This document shows, in pieces, positions 1-9,206 of a DNA stretch of 34,909 nucleotides (its first letter is position 1; each line of letters opens with the position of its first letter). The translations under genes were made by a program, and so were the position numbers. Location of the stretch: contig OMOF01000434.1 of assembly GCA_900290375.1 (NCBI GenBank), positions 4,690 through 39,598 on the forward strand, in the 5' to 3' direction. The notes below the pieces were generated by a model. That model saw only the letters and a program-made list of their open reading frames with translations, ran no database searches and had not been told where the DNA came from. The DNA comes from Candidatus Desulfosporosinus infrequens (GTDB lineage Bacteria; Bacillota; Desulfitobacteriia; Desulfitobacteriales; Desulfitobacteriaceae).

Positions 1-270
1 TTCAAGTCCCTTAACGATCAGTGTTCCGATTCCTTTTCTTTTATACTCATTGGATACCGCTAAGGCTCGGATTTCCGCTAAGTCACTCCAAAGAATATGG
101 AGCGATGCAACCCCCACCAATTGTCCATCCTCTTCAGCCAGCAAGAACTCACGAATATTTTCATAAAGCATATTTCTTGATCTGCCAAGCATAAGTCCTT
201 GTTCTGCATTACTATTAATCAATAACATCATATCTTCAACATCCGCTATTCGTGCCTTACGCAATTTCAT
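1..270 (-). CDS. GNAT-family N-acetyltransferase, N-terminal part (cut by window edge)
   Basis: The 90 visible codons begin MKLRKARIADVEDM and run off the left edge, so the C-terminus is missing. The pattern is a GNAT acyltransferase: an N-terminal strand/helix, a central LVGVASLHI strand, and the acetyl-CoA pyrophosphate loop KRKGIGTL near residues 77-84 (R/K-x-x-G-x-G). The ATG at 270 has an AAGGAG ribosome binding site 8 nt upstream. The opening and the IRALAV segment resemble short stand-alone N-acetylglutamate synthase-like (ArgA-type) proteins of Clostridia, but the substrate cannot be fixed from the fragment. It is transcribed divergently from the histidine kinase. Confidence 0.75.
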   Translation of the reverse strand, partial: MKLRKARIADVEDMMLLINSNAEQGLMLGRSRNMLYENIREFLLAEEDGQLVGVASLHILWSDLAEIRALAVSNEYKRKGIGTLIVKGLE

Positions 271-299
271 CTTTCTTTCTCCTTTTGTACTTTTGCATA

Positions 300-325
300 A
301 TTATACAACAATTCTTATATTGTTG
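300..325 (-). promoter_or_regulatory. Candidate promoter with overlapping operator dyad for the acetyltransferase
   Basis: On the minus strand a perfect TATAAT box lies at 305-300. Directly upstream, where the -35/-10 spacer would be, is a perfect dyad: CAACAAT (306-312), six bases, ATTGTTG (319-325). The -35 box is poor. A dyad abutting the -10 is a typical repressor position, but no regulator can be named. Confidence 0.45.
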
Positions 326-457
326 CATCCCCTTTTTTACGAATAATTCCAGTTCTACTTTTGCCAAATTCGTCGAATTTCTCCAACTTTCTTTTCTTAT
401 ACGAGCATACTTTCCCTACCTTATCTCCTTATTTTTACATTTTTTTGTATTATATTA

Positions 458-466
458 TGGTACAAT
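458..466 (+). promoter_or_regulatory. Extended -10 promoter for the histidine kinase gene
   Basis: The sequence TGGTACAAT fits an extended -10 (TGn-TANAAT), 44 bases before the TTG start. No good -35 hexamer lies at the right spacing. Confidence 0.4.
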
Positions 467-509
467 ATGACAGAATTGTTCTTTGTAATTAACTGGAGGG
501 GATTGTATT

Positions 510-1922
510 TTGTTTTCTCTAAAATTACGTTTTCTTAAACGACAAAGTGGTTTATTATTTTTAATTTTATCTCTTATCTTCATAATAACCATTGTCTTAA
601 TTAATATCTTACCACTTCCCATTTACCTTCGGCTTGTTCTCCTGTTCTTACCTATCCTCACAGTCATTTTTTGGTTGAAGCTTTGGTTAACCACTTGGGG
701 CAAAGCTTGGATCCTATCTGCTACTCTGCTCGCAGTTACTACACAGGTATACTTTAATCAACCTATTGTCCCGTTGCTTCTAGTTATTAATGCTCTTTTC
801 TTGATGGGAATAATGTTTCTCTACGTACGCAAGGAAACAGAAGAGCGCTTACTTCATCAACATCACATCAAAGCGCTGCGTGTGTTGCTTCGGCAAAATC
901 CCCCCTTGAGACAAACTGTCGACTATACGCGTGAAGCAGTTATCATCTTGGACAATACAGGATCTATTATTGAATCAAATCCTCAATCAACATTCCTCTT
1001 ATCATTATCTGAATCTGCCTTAATTGGCAAACCTATATCCAATGTCTTGGGGATTCTACCAAATTTCCAGCGAGCTGAAGTGCCTGAGAATGGTGAGTTC
1101 ATCTGGGAAACTCAGAACCAAGTAATCAAGCACCTAAAGTTTCGTACTCGACCTTTACTGGACTACGACATTCCATCAGGCACGCTTTTAACGCTTTATG
1201 ATATCAGTGAAGCAAAGAAACGCTCGGAAGCGTATGTGCAAATTGCAAAATTCTCCATTATCGGCCAAGTCTCCGCAGGTTTAGCACATGAAATTCGCAA
1301 CCCCTTGACAACCATCAAAGGTTTTATGCAATTAATTACCCCTGCCCAATGGCCCGAAGCATTTCGCCCGTATCAACAACTTATTCTCGATGAAATCCAC
1401 ACTATTGATCAAGTGTTAGACAAATTTGTCCTCTTAACCAGTCCCTCCGCACCTCAAATGAAGCTAGTCAATTTGATCGAAACCATTCAAGCCATGGTAC
1501 AAACGATTCAGCCCCTATGCCTTATGCAGGGAATTACCCTCGTTTTAGAAATTTCCGACCATCCAGTATATGTCATGGGGGATTATGAACAACTTCTCCA
1601 AGCATTTCTTTCCATCCTCGACAACGCTATTGAAGCCTCACCCAAAAATGGGCAGGTTATTATTCGTTTAACTGAGCAAGAATCACACATCAGGATTAGT
1701 GTTATTGATAACGGTCCTGGTATTCCGGAAGACATGCGTCAGCGTGTGCTTGATCCATTCTTCACCACGCAAGTTGAAGGTACCGGACTGGGTTTAACCA
1801 TTGCACAACAAATCATCCTTGCGCACCATGGCAAACTTCACTTTTCCTTACCCTCTTCTGGAACTGAAGTGTTGATTGATCTACCGCGTTTATCAAATTT
1901 CACGAGTAATCTTTCTGCATAA
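510..1922 (+). CDS. PAS-domain sensor histidine kinase, membrane bound
   Basis: A 470-aa sensor kinase. Several hydrophobic segments fill roughly residues 14-107, with little extracytoplasmic loop. A PAS domain follows (about 137-235, containing EAVIILDNTGSIIESN). The HisKA dimerisation/phosphoacceptor helix has the H-box GLAHEIRNPLTTIKGF with the phosphorylated His near residue 260. The HATPase domain shows the N box DNAIEAS (about 371-377), the G1 box DNGPGIPE and the G2 box GTGLGL. The start is TTG, 8 nt after GGAGGGG. The layout resembles the KinB/KinD/AtoS-like orphan kinases that feed sporulation or stress phosphorelays, which is an inference. No response regulator gene is adjacent. The 3' end overlaps the convergent gene by 23 bases. 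Confidence 0.92.
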   Translation: MFSLKLRFLKRQSGLLFLILSLIFIITIVLINILPLPIYLRLVLLFLPILTVIFWLKLWLTTWGKAWILSATLLAVTTQVYFNQPIVPLLLVINALFLMGIMFLYVRKETEERLLHQHHIKALRVLLRQNPPLRQTVDYTREAVIILDNTGSIIESNPQSTFLLSLSESALIGKPISNVLGILPNFQRAEVPENGEFIWETQNQVIKHLKFRTRPLLDYDIPSGTLLTLYDISEAKKRSEAYVQIAKFSIIGQVSAGLAHEIRNPLTTIKGFMQLITPAQWPEAFRPYQQLILDEIHTIDQVLDKFVLLTSPSAPQMKLVNLIETIQAMVQTIQPLCLMQGITLVLEISDHPVYVMGDYEQLLQAFLSILDNAIEASPKNGQVIIRLTEQESHIRISVIDNGPGIPEDMRQRVLDPFFTTQVEGTGLGLTIAQQIILAHHGKLHFSLPSSGTEVLIDLPRLSNFTSNLSA

Positions 1923-3135
1923 GTGACGGGTTCATAAGCTTACTATGACATTTCAACTCATCAATCCCTTTGTCCCGCCAGCTTTCTGGTAGCGTCCAAA
2001 TCGGAAATTTATCCACATCTTTTAACCAACAGTGCCAACGGCGAATTTCCTCCTCCATGCCGAGTGTTGTAAGCCAATGTATGCGGCCATCCCATACTAA
2101 TGGGTCTCCCTGCTCGTCTTTAGCATTGACGACAAGTAGGCTTCTTTCCAACACGCACGCCAACAGAATGCTTCGTGAGGCTCTAGCGAGCGGCCTTTCA
2201 AAAATCGGACATACGATACTTAATTGCCCATTGTCTTGGAAATAATACCATTGTTCCAGTTCGATCACTGAATTTTCGCCACGTTCTTTAGGTTGCCAAG
2301 GCCAAGGCCAAGGCCTCCCCCAAATTCCACTCCCCTGGTGAAGCCATAAAGCAAGGAGATCCTGAGGTCTAAGTTGGCCTTCTTGCTCAAGAGATTCAAG
2401 GTAGTCAAGGATACTCAAAATGGTCGTGCAAAATTCAGAATTAAGTGAGCCTGAAGCATCCACCCACCCCTGTTTTTGCCACTTTAAGATTTGTTCATTC
2501 TCCTTAAGCCACTTTACTTTACTGCTAAGTTCAAATTTTTTACCTTTACGACGTACTTCGGCAATCTCAAAGTTGCCCCAAAGAAAGGCAATGTGCTGAG
2601 GTTTTATTTCTATACGAACCCGACGACTGGCCAAACCCGTAAAAAAAACGTTAACAATCATAAGTTGTTGCAGAGCGACTGGATTTAGTCCTTGTCCCCA
2701 TCGTTTCCAATCCGGTCGTTCTTCCCCTAGGGCGTATCGGGAATGGTTATTTTTTTGTTCCTCAGGAATAAGGTATAAGCTAGGCGTAAGTTTCTCACGC
2801 CAATAAACTGCCCTTGCTGAGATAACTCCTCCAATTTTAGAGACTCCATTTAAAAAAGCTGATGAAAAATTAGGAGCAACAAAATAGATCACGGTCTTAG
2901 CACCATTGCTGAGTCGATTTCCCCATAAAACACCTGCCAGAAAGAATTCCTCTTCACGTATTATAGAAGAACTGGCAATGATGCCAACTCTTAACGTCGT
3001 CTCGCAGCCCATAAAATAGGCAAACTGAGGCGGGAGACGGTTTGCCTTTTTTTTGTCCTCTGGGCATTCTAGCCAGTTCTGAGTAATAAATACGTCAGAA
3101 TGAGCTTCCCAGATCTCGTTCCAGGTGATACTCAC
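1900..3135 (-). CDS. Hypothetical protein, 411 aa, unknown function
   Basis: I do not recognise this family. It is a soluble-looking, tryptophan-rich protein (WGRPWPWPW near residues 282-290) with no membrane span or signal peptide. An ATG exists at 3153 but has no ribosome binding site. The GTG at 3135 is preceded by TAAGGGGG with 6 nt spacing, so GTG is taken as the start. The DNA carries a short run of CCAAGG repeats behind the Trp/Pro stretch. It converges with, and overlaps by 23 bases, the histidine kinase gene. It lies downstream of the DmpA-type peptidase gene in the same direction but 82 bases away. It may be a lineage-restricted protein. Confidence 0.7.
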   Translation of the reverse strand: MSITWNEIWEAHSDVFITQNWLECPEDKKKANRLPPQFAYFMGCETTLRVGIIASSSIIREEEFFLAGVLWGNRLSNGAKTVIYFVAPNFSSAFLNGVSKIGGVISARAVYWREKLTPSLYLIPEEQKNNHSRYALGEERPDWKRWGQGLNPVALQQLMIVNVFFTGLASRRVRIEIKPQHIAFLWGNFEIAEVRRKGKKFELSSKVKWLKENEQILKWQKQGWVDASGSLNSEFCTTILSILDYLESLEQEGQLRPQDLLALWLHQGSGIWGRPWPWPWQPKERGENSVIELEQWYYFQDNGQLSIVCPIFERPLARASRSILLACVLERSLLVVNAKDEQGDPLVWDGRIHWLTTLGMEEEIRRWHCWLKDVDKFPIWTLPESWRDKGIDELKCHSKLMNPSLMQKDYS

Positions 3136-3217
3136 AGTGAACCCCCTTAGCATTTCTCTATATACATGTTTACGCGCTAAGGACGAAGATCATGACACAT
3201 TTAACGAAATCTCGTGA

Positions 3218-4288
3218 CTATTGTAGCATCTGCCAGTTTCTAAGAATTTGCAACGTTTCTTCGATAGGCAGAGCGTGACGGATGTGTCCGTCACGTCCTT
3301 CCATCGTACGGGCTAAAAACAAGGCGTTCCAAATACTTTCTGCGCTTGCTTCAACCACGGCTCTGAAGAATTCATCCAGTTCCCAGTCGGATAAATAATC
3401 GTTATATTCACATGAATTGGTGCTTACCATCAAGCAAAAATCTCCACTTCCGGTCATGGTGATCGAACCTGTTCGCCCCATTCCCAAACTAGCTCGACGT
3501 GCGAGTTGGTTGAGTTGCCATCGCGATAAGGGCGCATCCGTCATCCCCACAAGAATCAAAGAACCTGGAATGTGCCCCACTCCTGGGACAGAAAGAATTT
3601 GTCCCACTGGAACGCCAGAGAGAAGAAAATCACGCAATAGACCAAAATTTGCCAAGGCAAGGATTCCGACAACATAGCGACGCCCACTTTGGTCCTGAAC
3701 AAGACGGGAAGCGCTACCTATTCCTCCTTTTAGTTGAAAACAAGACATACCTACCCCAGCCCCAACGTTACCTTGCTCTATCGGCCCTATTGAAGCACGG
3801 TGAAGAGCAATGATGGCATCCTCAGGCTTAACATGGCGCCCTCGAATATCATTCAAGTACGAATCATCACATTCCATGACTACAATATTTGGGGTCCGGT
3901 CATCATCCCCGATCTTAGGATTTTGCTGTAATAGATATGTGATGACGCCGTTAGCCACGTCGTTAACGCTGAGTGTATTCGTCAATAAAATGGGGCAGTT
4001 TAGAATCCCCATTTCTTGAATAAAGGGAACGCCGATAGACTTTCCGTATCCGTTGAAAACTTCAATTCCCGCACGGCATGGTTGACGATAAAGGTTAACT
4101 GGACGAGGTAAGATCGCCGTTACACCCGTTCGAACTGGGCCCCTGCCTGGAACTAACGGGCCGCCACCCTGAACTATCGATACATTCCCTACACACACTC
4201 CTGGAACATCCGTAATATCATTGGCTGGGCCAGCAGGCATCTGTCCCATCCAAAGTCCTAAACTTCTGGGCGTACACCTTTTTTGCAT
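3218..4288 (-). CDS. P1-family (DmpA-like) aminopeptidase
   Basis: A 356-aa member of the peptidase family P1/DmpA (N-terminal nucleophile fold, L-aminopeptidase D-Ala-esterase/amidase). Family landmarks are NDITDVPGV near the start, MECDDSYLNDI (about 138-148), the glycine-rich GNVGAGVGMSC and KGGIGSAS region (about 173-194), and PGSLILVGMTDAPL, whose Ser (about residue 243) corresponds to the autocleavage nucleophile that splits such proteins into two chains. LARRASLGMGRTGS follows as in the family. The start is the ATG at 4288, 7 nt after GGAGGG; the in-frame ATG at 4303 lies before that Shine-Dalgarno and is rejected. Its ribosome binding site is part of a terminator-like hairpin. Confidence 0.9.
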   Translation of the reverse strand: MQKRCTPRSLGLWMGQMPAGPANDITDVPGVCVGNVSIVQGGGPLVPGRGPVRTGVTAILPRPVNLYRQPCRAGIEVFNGYGKSIGVPFIQEMGILNCPILLTNTLSVNDVANGVITYLLQQNPKIGDDDRTPNIVVMECDDSYLNDIRGRHVKPEDAIIALHRASIGPIEQGNVGAGVGMSCFQLKGGIGSASRLVQDQSGRRYVVGILALANFGLLRDFLLSGVPVGQILSVPGVGHIPGSLILVGMTDAPLSRWQLNQLARRASLGMGRTGSITMTGSGDFCLMVSTNSCEYNDYLSDWELDEFFRAVVEASAESIWNALFLARTMEGRDGHIRHALPIEETLQILRNWQMLQ

Positions 4289-4293
4289 CAAAA

Positions 4294-4331
4294 ATCCCTC
4301 CATAGTTACTCTATGTGAGCAACGGAGGGAT
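4294..4331 (-). terminator. Intrinsic terminator of uppP whose 3' arm is the ribosome binding site of the peptidase gene
   Basis: On the minus strand ATCCCTCC (4331-4324) pairs with GGAGGGAT (4301-4294). Between them CATAG (4315-4311) pairs with CTATG (4305-4301). The 3' arm is followed by TTTTT and then the peptidase ATG. The GGAGGG of the 3' arm is the Shine-Dalgarno of that gene, so the same hairpin can end uppP transcripts and hide the ribosome binding site. Confidence 0.65.
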
Positions 4332-4396
4332 ATGAACGAAATTCTATCTATGTATCTATCGATTGTCTATTGTCGATGCAGGACAAGAGAAATGAT

Positions 4397-5200
4397 TTAA
4401 TGCCCTGCTAAAACCAGACCAATAACTAAAATCCCAATAATAAAACGATAGCCTACAAAAAGAGCAAAATTACTTGATTTTAAATACCGGAGTAAAAATG
4501 AGATACTTAATACACCAACAACAAAGGCTGAAATAACACCGACTGAAAAAGGTAAATCTATGGAAGCCATCGTCAAATGTCGAAGCTTCAGAACTCCTGC
4601 GCCCAAAATAATTGGCGTAGACATAAGAAATGAAAATCTAGCGGCATCTTCTCTAGTTAAATCCAAAAAACGAGCCGTAGTCATTGTACTGCCTGAACGA
4701 GATACTCCTGGAATAATTGCCAGGGCTTGGGAAAGGCCAATCCAAATCGCATCAACCATAGTCATTGTATCCATTTTACGAAGTTGACGTTTTTTGTCTG
4801 CCAAATAAAGAAGAATCCCCATAACTATCATCATAATTCCGATGAGCAAAGGTTTACGAAAAGCGTTCTCCGCTTGTTTCTCAAGAGCGAGACCAAATAA
4901 TCCCCCGGGAATGGTCGCCACAACTAAGTACCAGAAAATACGCTTATCGTCTGATGCCTGACGTCGTAGAGCCGCTTTAACTAATCTGACCCAATCCTTC
5001 CAGAAATACAAGACCACCGCCAAAAGAGTACCCATGTGAAGTGCAACGTCAAATGTTAGAGCCGCTCCAGCATTCGTTAGAGCTGGATCTTTCCACCCAA
5101 AAAGCCATGGAATAAGTACCAGGTGCGCTGAACTGGAAATGGGCAAAAACTCCCCTAACCCTTGCACAATACCTAAGATCAAAGCATGTAGAACTGTCAC
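4397..5200 (-). CDS. uppP: Undecaprenyl-diphosphatase UppP (BacA)
   Basis: This integral membrane enzyme dephosphorylates undecaprenyl diphosphate to regenerate the lipid carrier for peptidoglycan precursors. At 267 aa it is of normal family length, with about eight hydrophobic segments. Both signature motifs are present: GEFLPISSSAH (residues 16-26, catalytic Glu and Ser/His cluster) and PGVSRSGST (about 163-171, catalytic Arg region). The start is GTG with GGAGG 7 nt upstream. It sits downstream of a TetR-type gene on the same strand with 84 bases between them and a possible promoter of its own. Confidence 0.96.
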   Translation of the reverse strand: MTVLHALILGIVQGLGEFLPISSSAHLVLIPWLFGWKDPALTNAGAALTFDVALHMGTLLAVVLYFWKDWVRLVKAALRRQASDDKRIFWYLVVATIPGGLFGLALEKQAENAFRKPLLIGIMMIVMGILLYLADKKRQLRKMDTMTMVDAIWIGLSQALAIIPGVSRSGSTMTTARFLDLTREDAARFSFLMSTPIILGAGVLKLRHLTMASIDLPFSVGVISAFVVGVLSISFLLRYLKSSNFALFVGYRFIIGILVIGLVLAGH

Positions 5201-5229
5201 TATTCACCCTCCATCGCAAAGATAGTATA

Positions 5230-5238
5230 ACTATACCA
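5230..5238 (-). promoter_or_regulatory. Possible extended -10 for uppP
   Basis: TGGTATAGT on the minus strand (TGn-TATAGT), 29 bases before the uppP GTG. There is no clear -35. Confidence 0.35.
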
Positions 5239-5284
5239 CATGGGGCATGGAATTTAAACGTCAAATAACCATTTGCTACTCTTA

Positions 5285-5866
5285 TTATGCCTCCTGCTGC
5301 TTTTCAGAGAGCCCATCTAAAAAGACAGAGAGTGCATGATTCACCTCTTCATGCAAATCGCCCACACCTGAAACAAACCAGCGGATAAAATGTTGTACCA
5401 TCATACCTTCCAGACTTTCAGCCAAAAAGGCGGGGTCAAATTCACGACTAATTTCGTTGTTTTGTTGCCCAACCGTTAAAATAGCCAACAGACCATAATG
5501 TAAACTTAGATCATAATCTGTTCCTTCGCGGTTTCGGACAGTGACCCAAGCAATTTCCCGGTCTCTGATCATGAATTCAGTCCAATCTTGCAGAAGTGTC
5601 CCTAAGCGTTGCCGTGTACACAAACTAGGCTTTTGACGGCCAGCGTTGACAAGATTTTGACATGTGCGTCTAGAAAATTCCGAAATAACAGCTTCCTTCG
5701 TGGGAAAATAGTTATAGAAGGTTCCTTTCCCCACGTCAGCATGTTGCGTAATCTGTTCAACAGAAGTAGCTGCGAATCCTTGCATACGAAAAAGTTGCAT
5801 GGCATTGGAGAAGATTTTTTCACGAGTTTCTTTTTTCTTACGTTCTCGACGAGACATATCCAGCAT
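5285..5866 (-). CDS. TetR/AcrR-family transcriptional regulator
   Basis: A 193-aa one-domain repressor. The N-terminus has the TetR helix-turn-helix (SVEQITQHADVGKGTFYNYF, about residues 34-53), followed by a helical ligand/dimerisation domain of unknown specificity. The ATG at 5866 lies 7 nt after AAGGGGGG. A TTG two codons earlier is only one base from that motif and is unlikely. A dyad at 5897-5920 just upstream fits an autoregulatory operator. Its neighbours are a four-helix membrane protein (upstream) and uppP (downstream). Neither is an evident efflux pump, so the inducer is unknown. Confidence 0.9.
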   Translation of the reverse strand: MLDMSRRERKKKETREKIFSNAMQLFRMQGFAATSVEQITQHADVGKGTFYNYFPTKEAVISEFSRRTCQNLVNAGRQKPSLCTRQRLGTLLQDWTEFMIRDREIAWVTVRNREGTDYDLSLHYGLLAILTVGQQNNEISREFDPAFLAESLEGMMVQHFIRWFVSGVGDLHEEVNHALSVFLDGLSEKQQEA

Positions 5867-5896
5867 CTTCAATCCCCCCTTATATCGATGTTAGCC

Positions 5897-5920
5897 AATG
5901 GATAGACCTATATATCCATT
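5897..5920. promoter_or_regulatory. Dyad operator candidate upstream of the TetR-type gene
   Basis: AATGGATA (5897-5904) and TATCCATT (5913-5920) form perfect 8-bp half-sites around an 8-bp centre, 31 bases upstream of the TetR start. The size and position fit a TetR autoregulatory operator. Confidence 0.55.
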
Positions 5921-5972
5921 CTCTACATACCATATTTTTCCTTCTTTTTAGGGGGGATATTTCGGAAATTTT

Positions 5973-6308
5973 CTAATTCTTAGACTGAGCACGCTGTCCT
6001 ATAATCATTCCAACCTTAAGAAAAACGAGGAGACTAAGAAAGTCTAAACCGACTACTATCCAACTTTCAATTGGAATTCCTGAAACAACTGCAGCCAAAT
6101 AGGATAAACAATTGAATAAAAGGGCCGCAAGATATGCAGAGCGCAAGTTCTCAAGCCGAGGACGATACCCCACCAAAAAGCCCAACGGATAGAAAAGTGC
6201 AAAATTGAAAGACACTTGATTAAGCAGACCATCAGTAACAAAAAATTGGCCCCAAAAAATAAAGAGCACGCTCAAGATAAGTATGTAGCGCCAAAAAGCT
6301 GAATTCAT
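5973..6308 (-). CDS. Small membrane protein, four predicted helices, unknown function
   Basis: 111 aa with four hydrophobic segments (about residues 7-24, 33-48, 58-76 and 82-104) and a short basic tail. Family not recognised. The start is ATG with GGGGGG 5-6 nt upstream. It precedes the TetR-type gene by about 106 bases on the same strand. It could be co-transcribed with tetR, or be a target of it through the intervening dyad, but neither is shown. Confidence 0.65.
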   Translation of the reverse strand: MNSAFWRYILILSVLFIFWGQFFVTDGLLNQVSFNFALFYPLGFLVGYRPRLENLRSAYLAALLFNCLSYLAAVVSGIPIESWIVVGLDFLSLLVFLKVGMIIGQRAQSKN

Positions 6309-6328
6309 GCCTACCCCCCATTAAAACA

Positions 6329-6351
6329 GGGAGGGAGATAGACTCCCTCCC
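6329..6351 (-). terminator. Hairpin between guaB and the small membrane protein gene
   Basis: GGGAGGGAG (6329-6337) and CTCCCTCCC (6343-6351) form perfect 9-bp arms with a 5-nt loop. On the minus strand it is followed by TGTTTTAATG, a weak T-tract. It ends about 20 bases before the next start codon, so it may terminate guaB or act in the next gene's leader. Confidence 0.5.
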
Positions 6352-6364
6352 CAATCCTATTTTC

Positions 6365-6523
6365 GGCACATTCAAGCAAATAACCAGTCAGTATGCCAGT
6401 CTATTTCGTGTCATACTGCGTCGGCATGTTCACCTAATAGTCCCACTATGAGGTAAACATACCTCCTTGTCTGACGCAAAATATCCAAGGCATCTTTGAC
6501 TTGTTATTTTCTTTCATATGCCT
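6365..6523. repeat. Dispersed repeat element, family A copy 1 (inverted arms)
   Basis: A 159-bp element with imperfect terminal inverted arms: left 6365-6413, right 6472-6522. Read inward, both arms share GGCAnAT, AAATAAC, AGTCA, a GCC or TGCC, ATTT and GTCA. The right arm matches the right arm of copy 2 (9156-9206) at all but 2 of 51 positions. The left arm matches the solitary unit at 29131-29179 at all but 3 of 49. It begins 3 bases after the guaB stop codon. It has no coding capacity. Confidence 0.85.
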
Positions 6524-6525
6524 TG

Positions 6526-7998
<1,473 letters not shown>

Positions 7999-7999
7999 T

Positions 8000-8021
8000 T
8001 AGTTTTCAAACTAGTATAACA
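8000..8021 (-). promoter_or_regulatory. Extended -10 promoter and palindrome for guaB
   Basis: On the minus strand TGTTATACT (8021-8013) is an extended -10. A palindrome TAGTTT-TC-AAACTA (8000-8013) covers the likely transcription start. No convincing -35 at the standard distance. Confidence 0.45.
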
Positions 8022-8097
8022 GATAAGCTAACATAAGGACAGAATAAATTAATATTTCCTAAATTTCCTTATTCCTAAGAAAAATATTCCATACTAC

Positions 8098-8126
8098 TTG
8101 TCAACCATGATTCGGTTCACTATGAT
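8098..8126 (+). promoter_or_regulatory. Sigma-A type promoter of the HD-domain gene
   Basis: TTGTCA (8098-8103), 17-bp spacer, TATGAT (8121-8126), ending 21 bases before the ATG. Confidence 0.65.
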
Positions 8127-8147
8127 GGAGCAATAAGGAGGTCAGAT

Positions 8148-8648
8148 ATGTTCTACCGTTTGTATCAATTCGCTCGTGCATTCTTTCCACAGCTTGATTT
8201 TACGGAAATCAAATGGGCAAAGGATACCTTATCCACTGAAGCCTATTTACTCTTTCTTAAGCAATCACGATCAGAACAACGCCACGCACTCGATGTAGCA
8301 CAAAGTATAATGAATTATAAAAATACCTTATCTTCCTCCGATTTTCATAACCTGCTCACGGCGGCACTCCTCCATGATTGTGGAAAATCCAATGTCACGA
8401 TCCGCCTTTGGCACCGGGTATTTATTGTTCTAATGCAGAATATGCCTCAACCTATCTGGTCTCGCCTTGAGACTAGCCACACCGTTTTTTCCTTACCGAT
8501 CAAGATCTCCACGCAGCACGCCACTTGGGGCGAATGTTTAGCCCAGAAAGCAGGCTTAAACCCTGAGATTTGTCTTTTAATCCGCGAACATCATGCTCCT
8601 AATACAGAATTAGGCCGTATTTTAGAAAAAGCTGATAATGCGCATTGA
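8148..8648 (+). CDS. HD-domain protein, putative phosphohydrolase
   Basis: A 166-aa single-domain HD protein. The metal ligands are visible in order: RHALDVA (His, about residue 45), LLHDCGKS (His-Asp, about 76-77) and LIREHHAP (about 143-150). Such small HD proteins hydrolyse phosphate esters of nucleotides or signalling molecules, but the substrate cannot be read from the sequence. AAGGAGG lies 6 nt before the ATG. It is one of three plus-strand genes here, divergent from guaB. Its stop codon touches a strong bidirectional terminator. Confidence 0.85.
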   Translation: MFYRLYQFARAFFPQLDFTEIKWAKDTLSTEAYLLFLKQSRSEQRHALDVAQSIMNYKNTLSSSDFHNLLTAALLHDCGKSNVTIRLWHRVFIVLMQNMPQPIWSRLETSHTVFSLPIKISTQHATWGECLAQKAGLNPEICLLIREHHAPNTELGRILEKADNAH

Positions 8649-8686
8649 AAAAGCATGAGCCGCCAAAGCGAAGGCTCATGCTTTTT
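8648..8686. terminator. Bidirectional intrinsic terminator between convergent genes
   Basis: AAAAAGCATGAGCC (8648-8661) and GGCTCATGCTTTTT (8673-8686) form perfect 14-bp arms with an 11-nt loop and T-tracts on both strands. It serves the HD gene (+) and the coiled-coil gene (-). The coiled-coil gene's TGA stop is inside the stem. Confidence 0.9.
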
Positions 8687-8933
8687 GTTCAGATGATTCC
8701 ATCTTTTCGTGGAGTTCCACGATTTCTCTGTTCTTGGAAAAAATCCATTTCGCAAATCGTTTGTTGTCTCGTTGTAACCGTACGTTTTCCTTTTCAAGGC
8801 GGTGAACTAGGGCAACCTTTTCTCTTTCAACCTTTTCTAACAGATTCATAAGCACTCGACGGCTTACTCTTAAATGTTCAACACGTTGCTCCAGTTCCCC
8901 GACTCGCGCTTTAAGTAATTTCAATTCGTCCAT
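8676..8933 (-). CDS. Small coiled-coil protein, unknown function
   Basis: 85 aa, almost entirely a charged coiled coil (heptads of L/V from about residue 5 to 80, e.g. LKARVGELEQRVEHLRVSRR). No known family recognised. The ATG at 8933 has no close ribosome binding site. A run of seven G lies 18 nt upstream, at the base of a GC-rich hairpin (8953-8995), and no better in-frame start codon is seen. The stop lies in the terminator stem shared with the HD gene. Confidence 0.6.
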   Translation of the reverse strand: MDELKLLKARVGELEQRVEHLRVSRRVLMNLLEKVEREKVALVHRLEKENVRLQRDNKRFAKWIFSKNREIVELHEKMESSEQKA

Positions 8934-8952
8934 GGCATCAATGACTTTCGCC

Positions 8953-8995
8953 CCCCCGGCTCTTGCTACACTACTATTCTATTCTATGCCGGGGG
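8953..8995 (-). promoter_or_regulatory. GC-rich hairpin in front of the coiled-coil gene
   Basis: CCCCCGGC (8953-8960) pairs with GCCGGGGG (8988-8995) across an AT-rich 27-nt loop that contains two TAGAAT boxes on the minus strand. The G-run that could act as Shine-Dalgarno is in the stem. It may be a leader hairpin or simply a palindrome around a promoter. Confidence 0.4.
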
Positions 8996-9013
8996 ATCGC
9001 ATTTTAACCCTAA

Positions 9014-9206
9014 GGCACATTCTAAAAAATAACAAGTCAGTCAGCCAGTCTAAACTCTGAAATCAGAGGTCAGAAACCAGATGTGTCAGATCATTATATT
9101 TCCTTTCTGATCTCTGGCCTCTGTCATCCAACCTCTGGAGAAATACCTCCATGTCTGACGCAAAATATCCATGGCATATTTGACTTGTTATTTTCTTTCA
9201 TATGCC
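9014..9206. repeat. Dispersed repeat element, family A copy 2 (inverted arms)
   Basis: A 193-bp element related to 6365-6523. The right arm 9156-9206 is near identical to copy 1 (2 differences in 51). The left arm (9014-9051) is more diverged. The interior has a further imperfect inverted repeat of CAGAGG...CCTCTG type, so most of the element could fold into one long hairpin. Its outer edge overlaps the TAG stop of the PHP-domain gene. It covers most of the 272-bp gap between the coiled-coil and PHP genes. No gene is seen in it. Confidence 0.85.

Noticed and set aside
252..470. 72-codon plus-strand frame in front of the histidine kinase
   Set aside because: It overlaps the start and promoter of the acetyltransferase, is an AT-rich run of F/L/Y codons with no ribosome binding site, and resembles no protein.
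8098..8104. TTGACA on the minus strand as a guaB -35 box
   Set aside because: No acceptable -10 lies 16-19 bases downstream. The extended -10 nearer to guaB is a better candidate.
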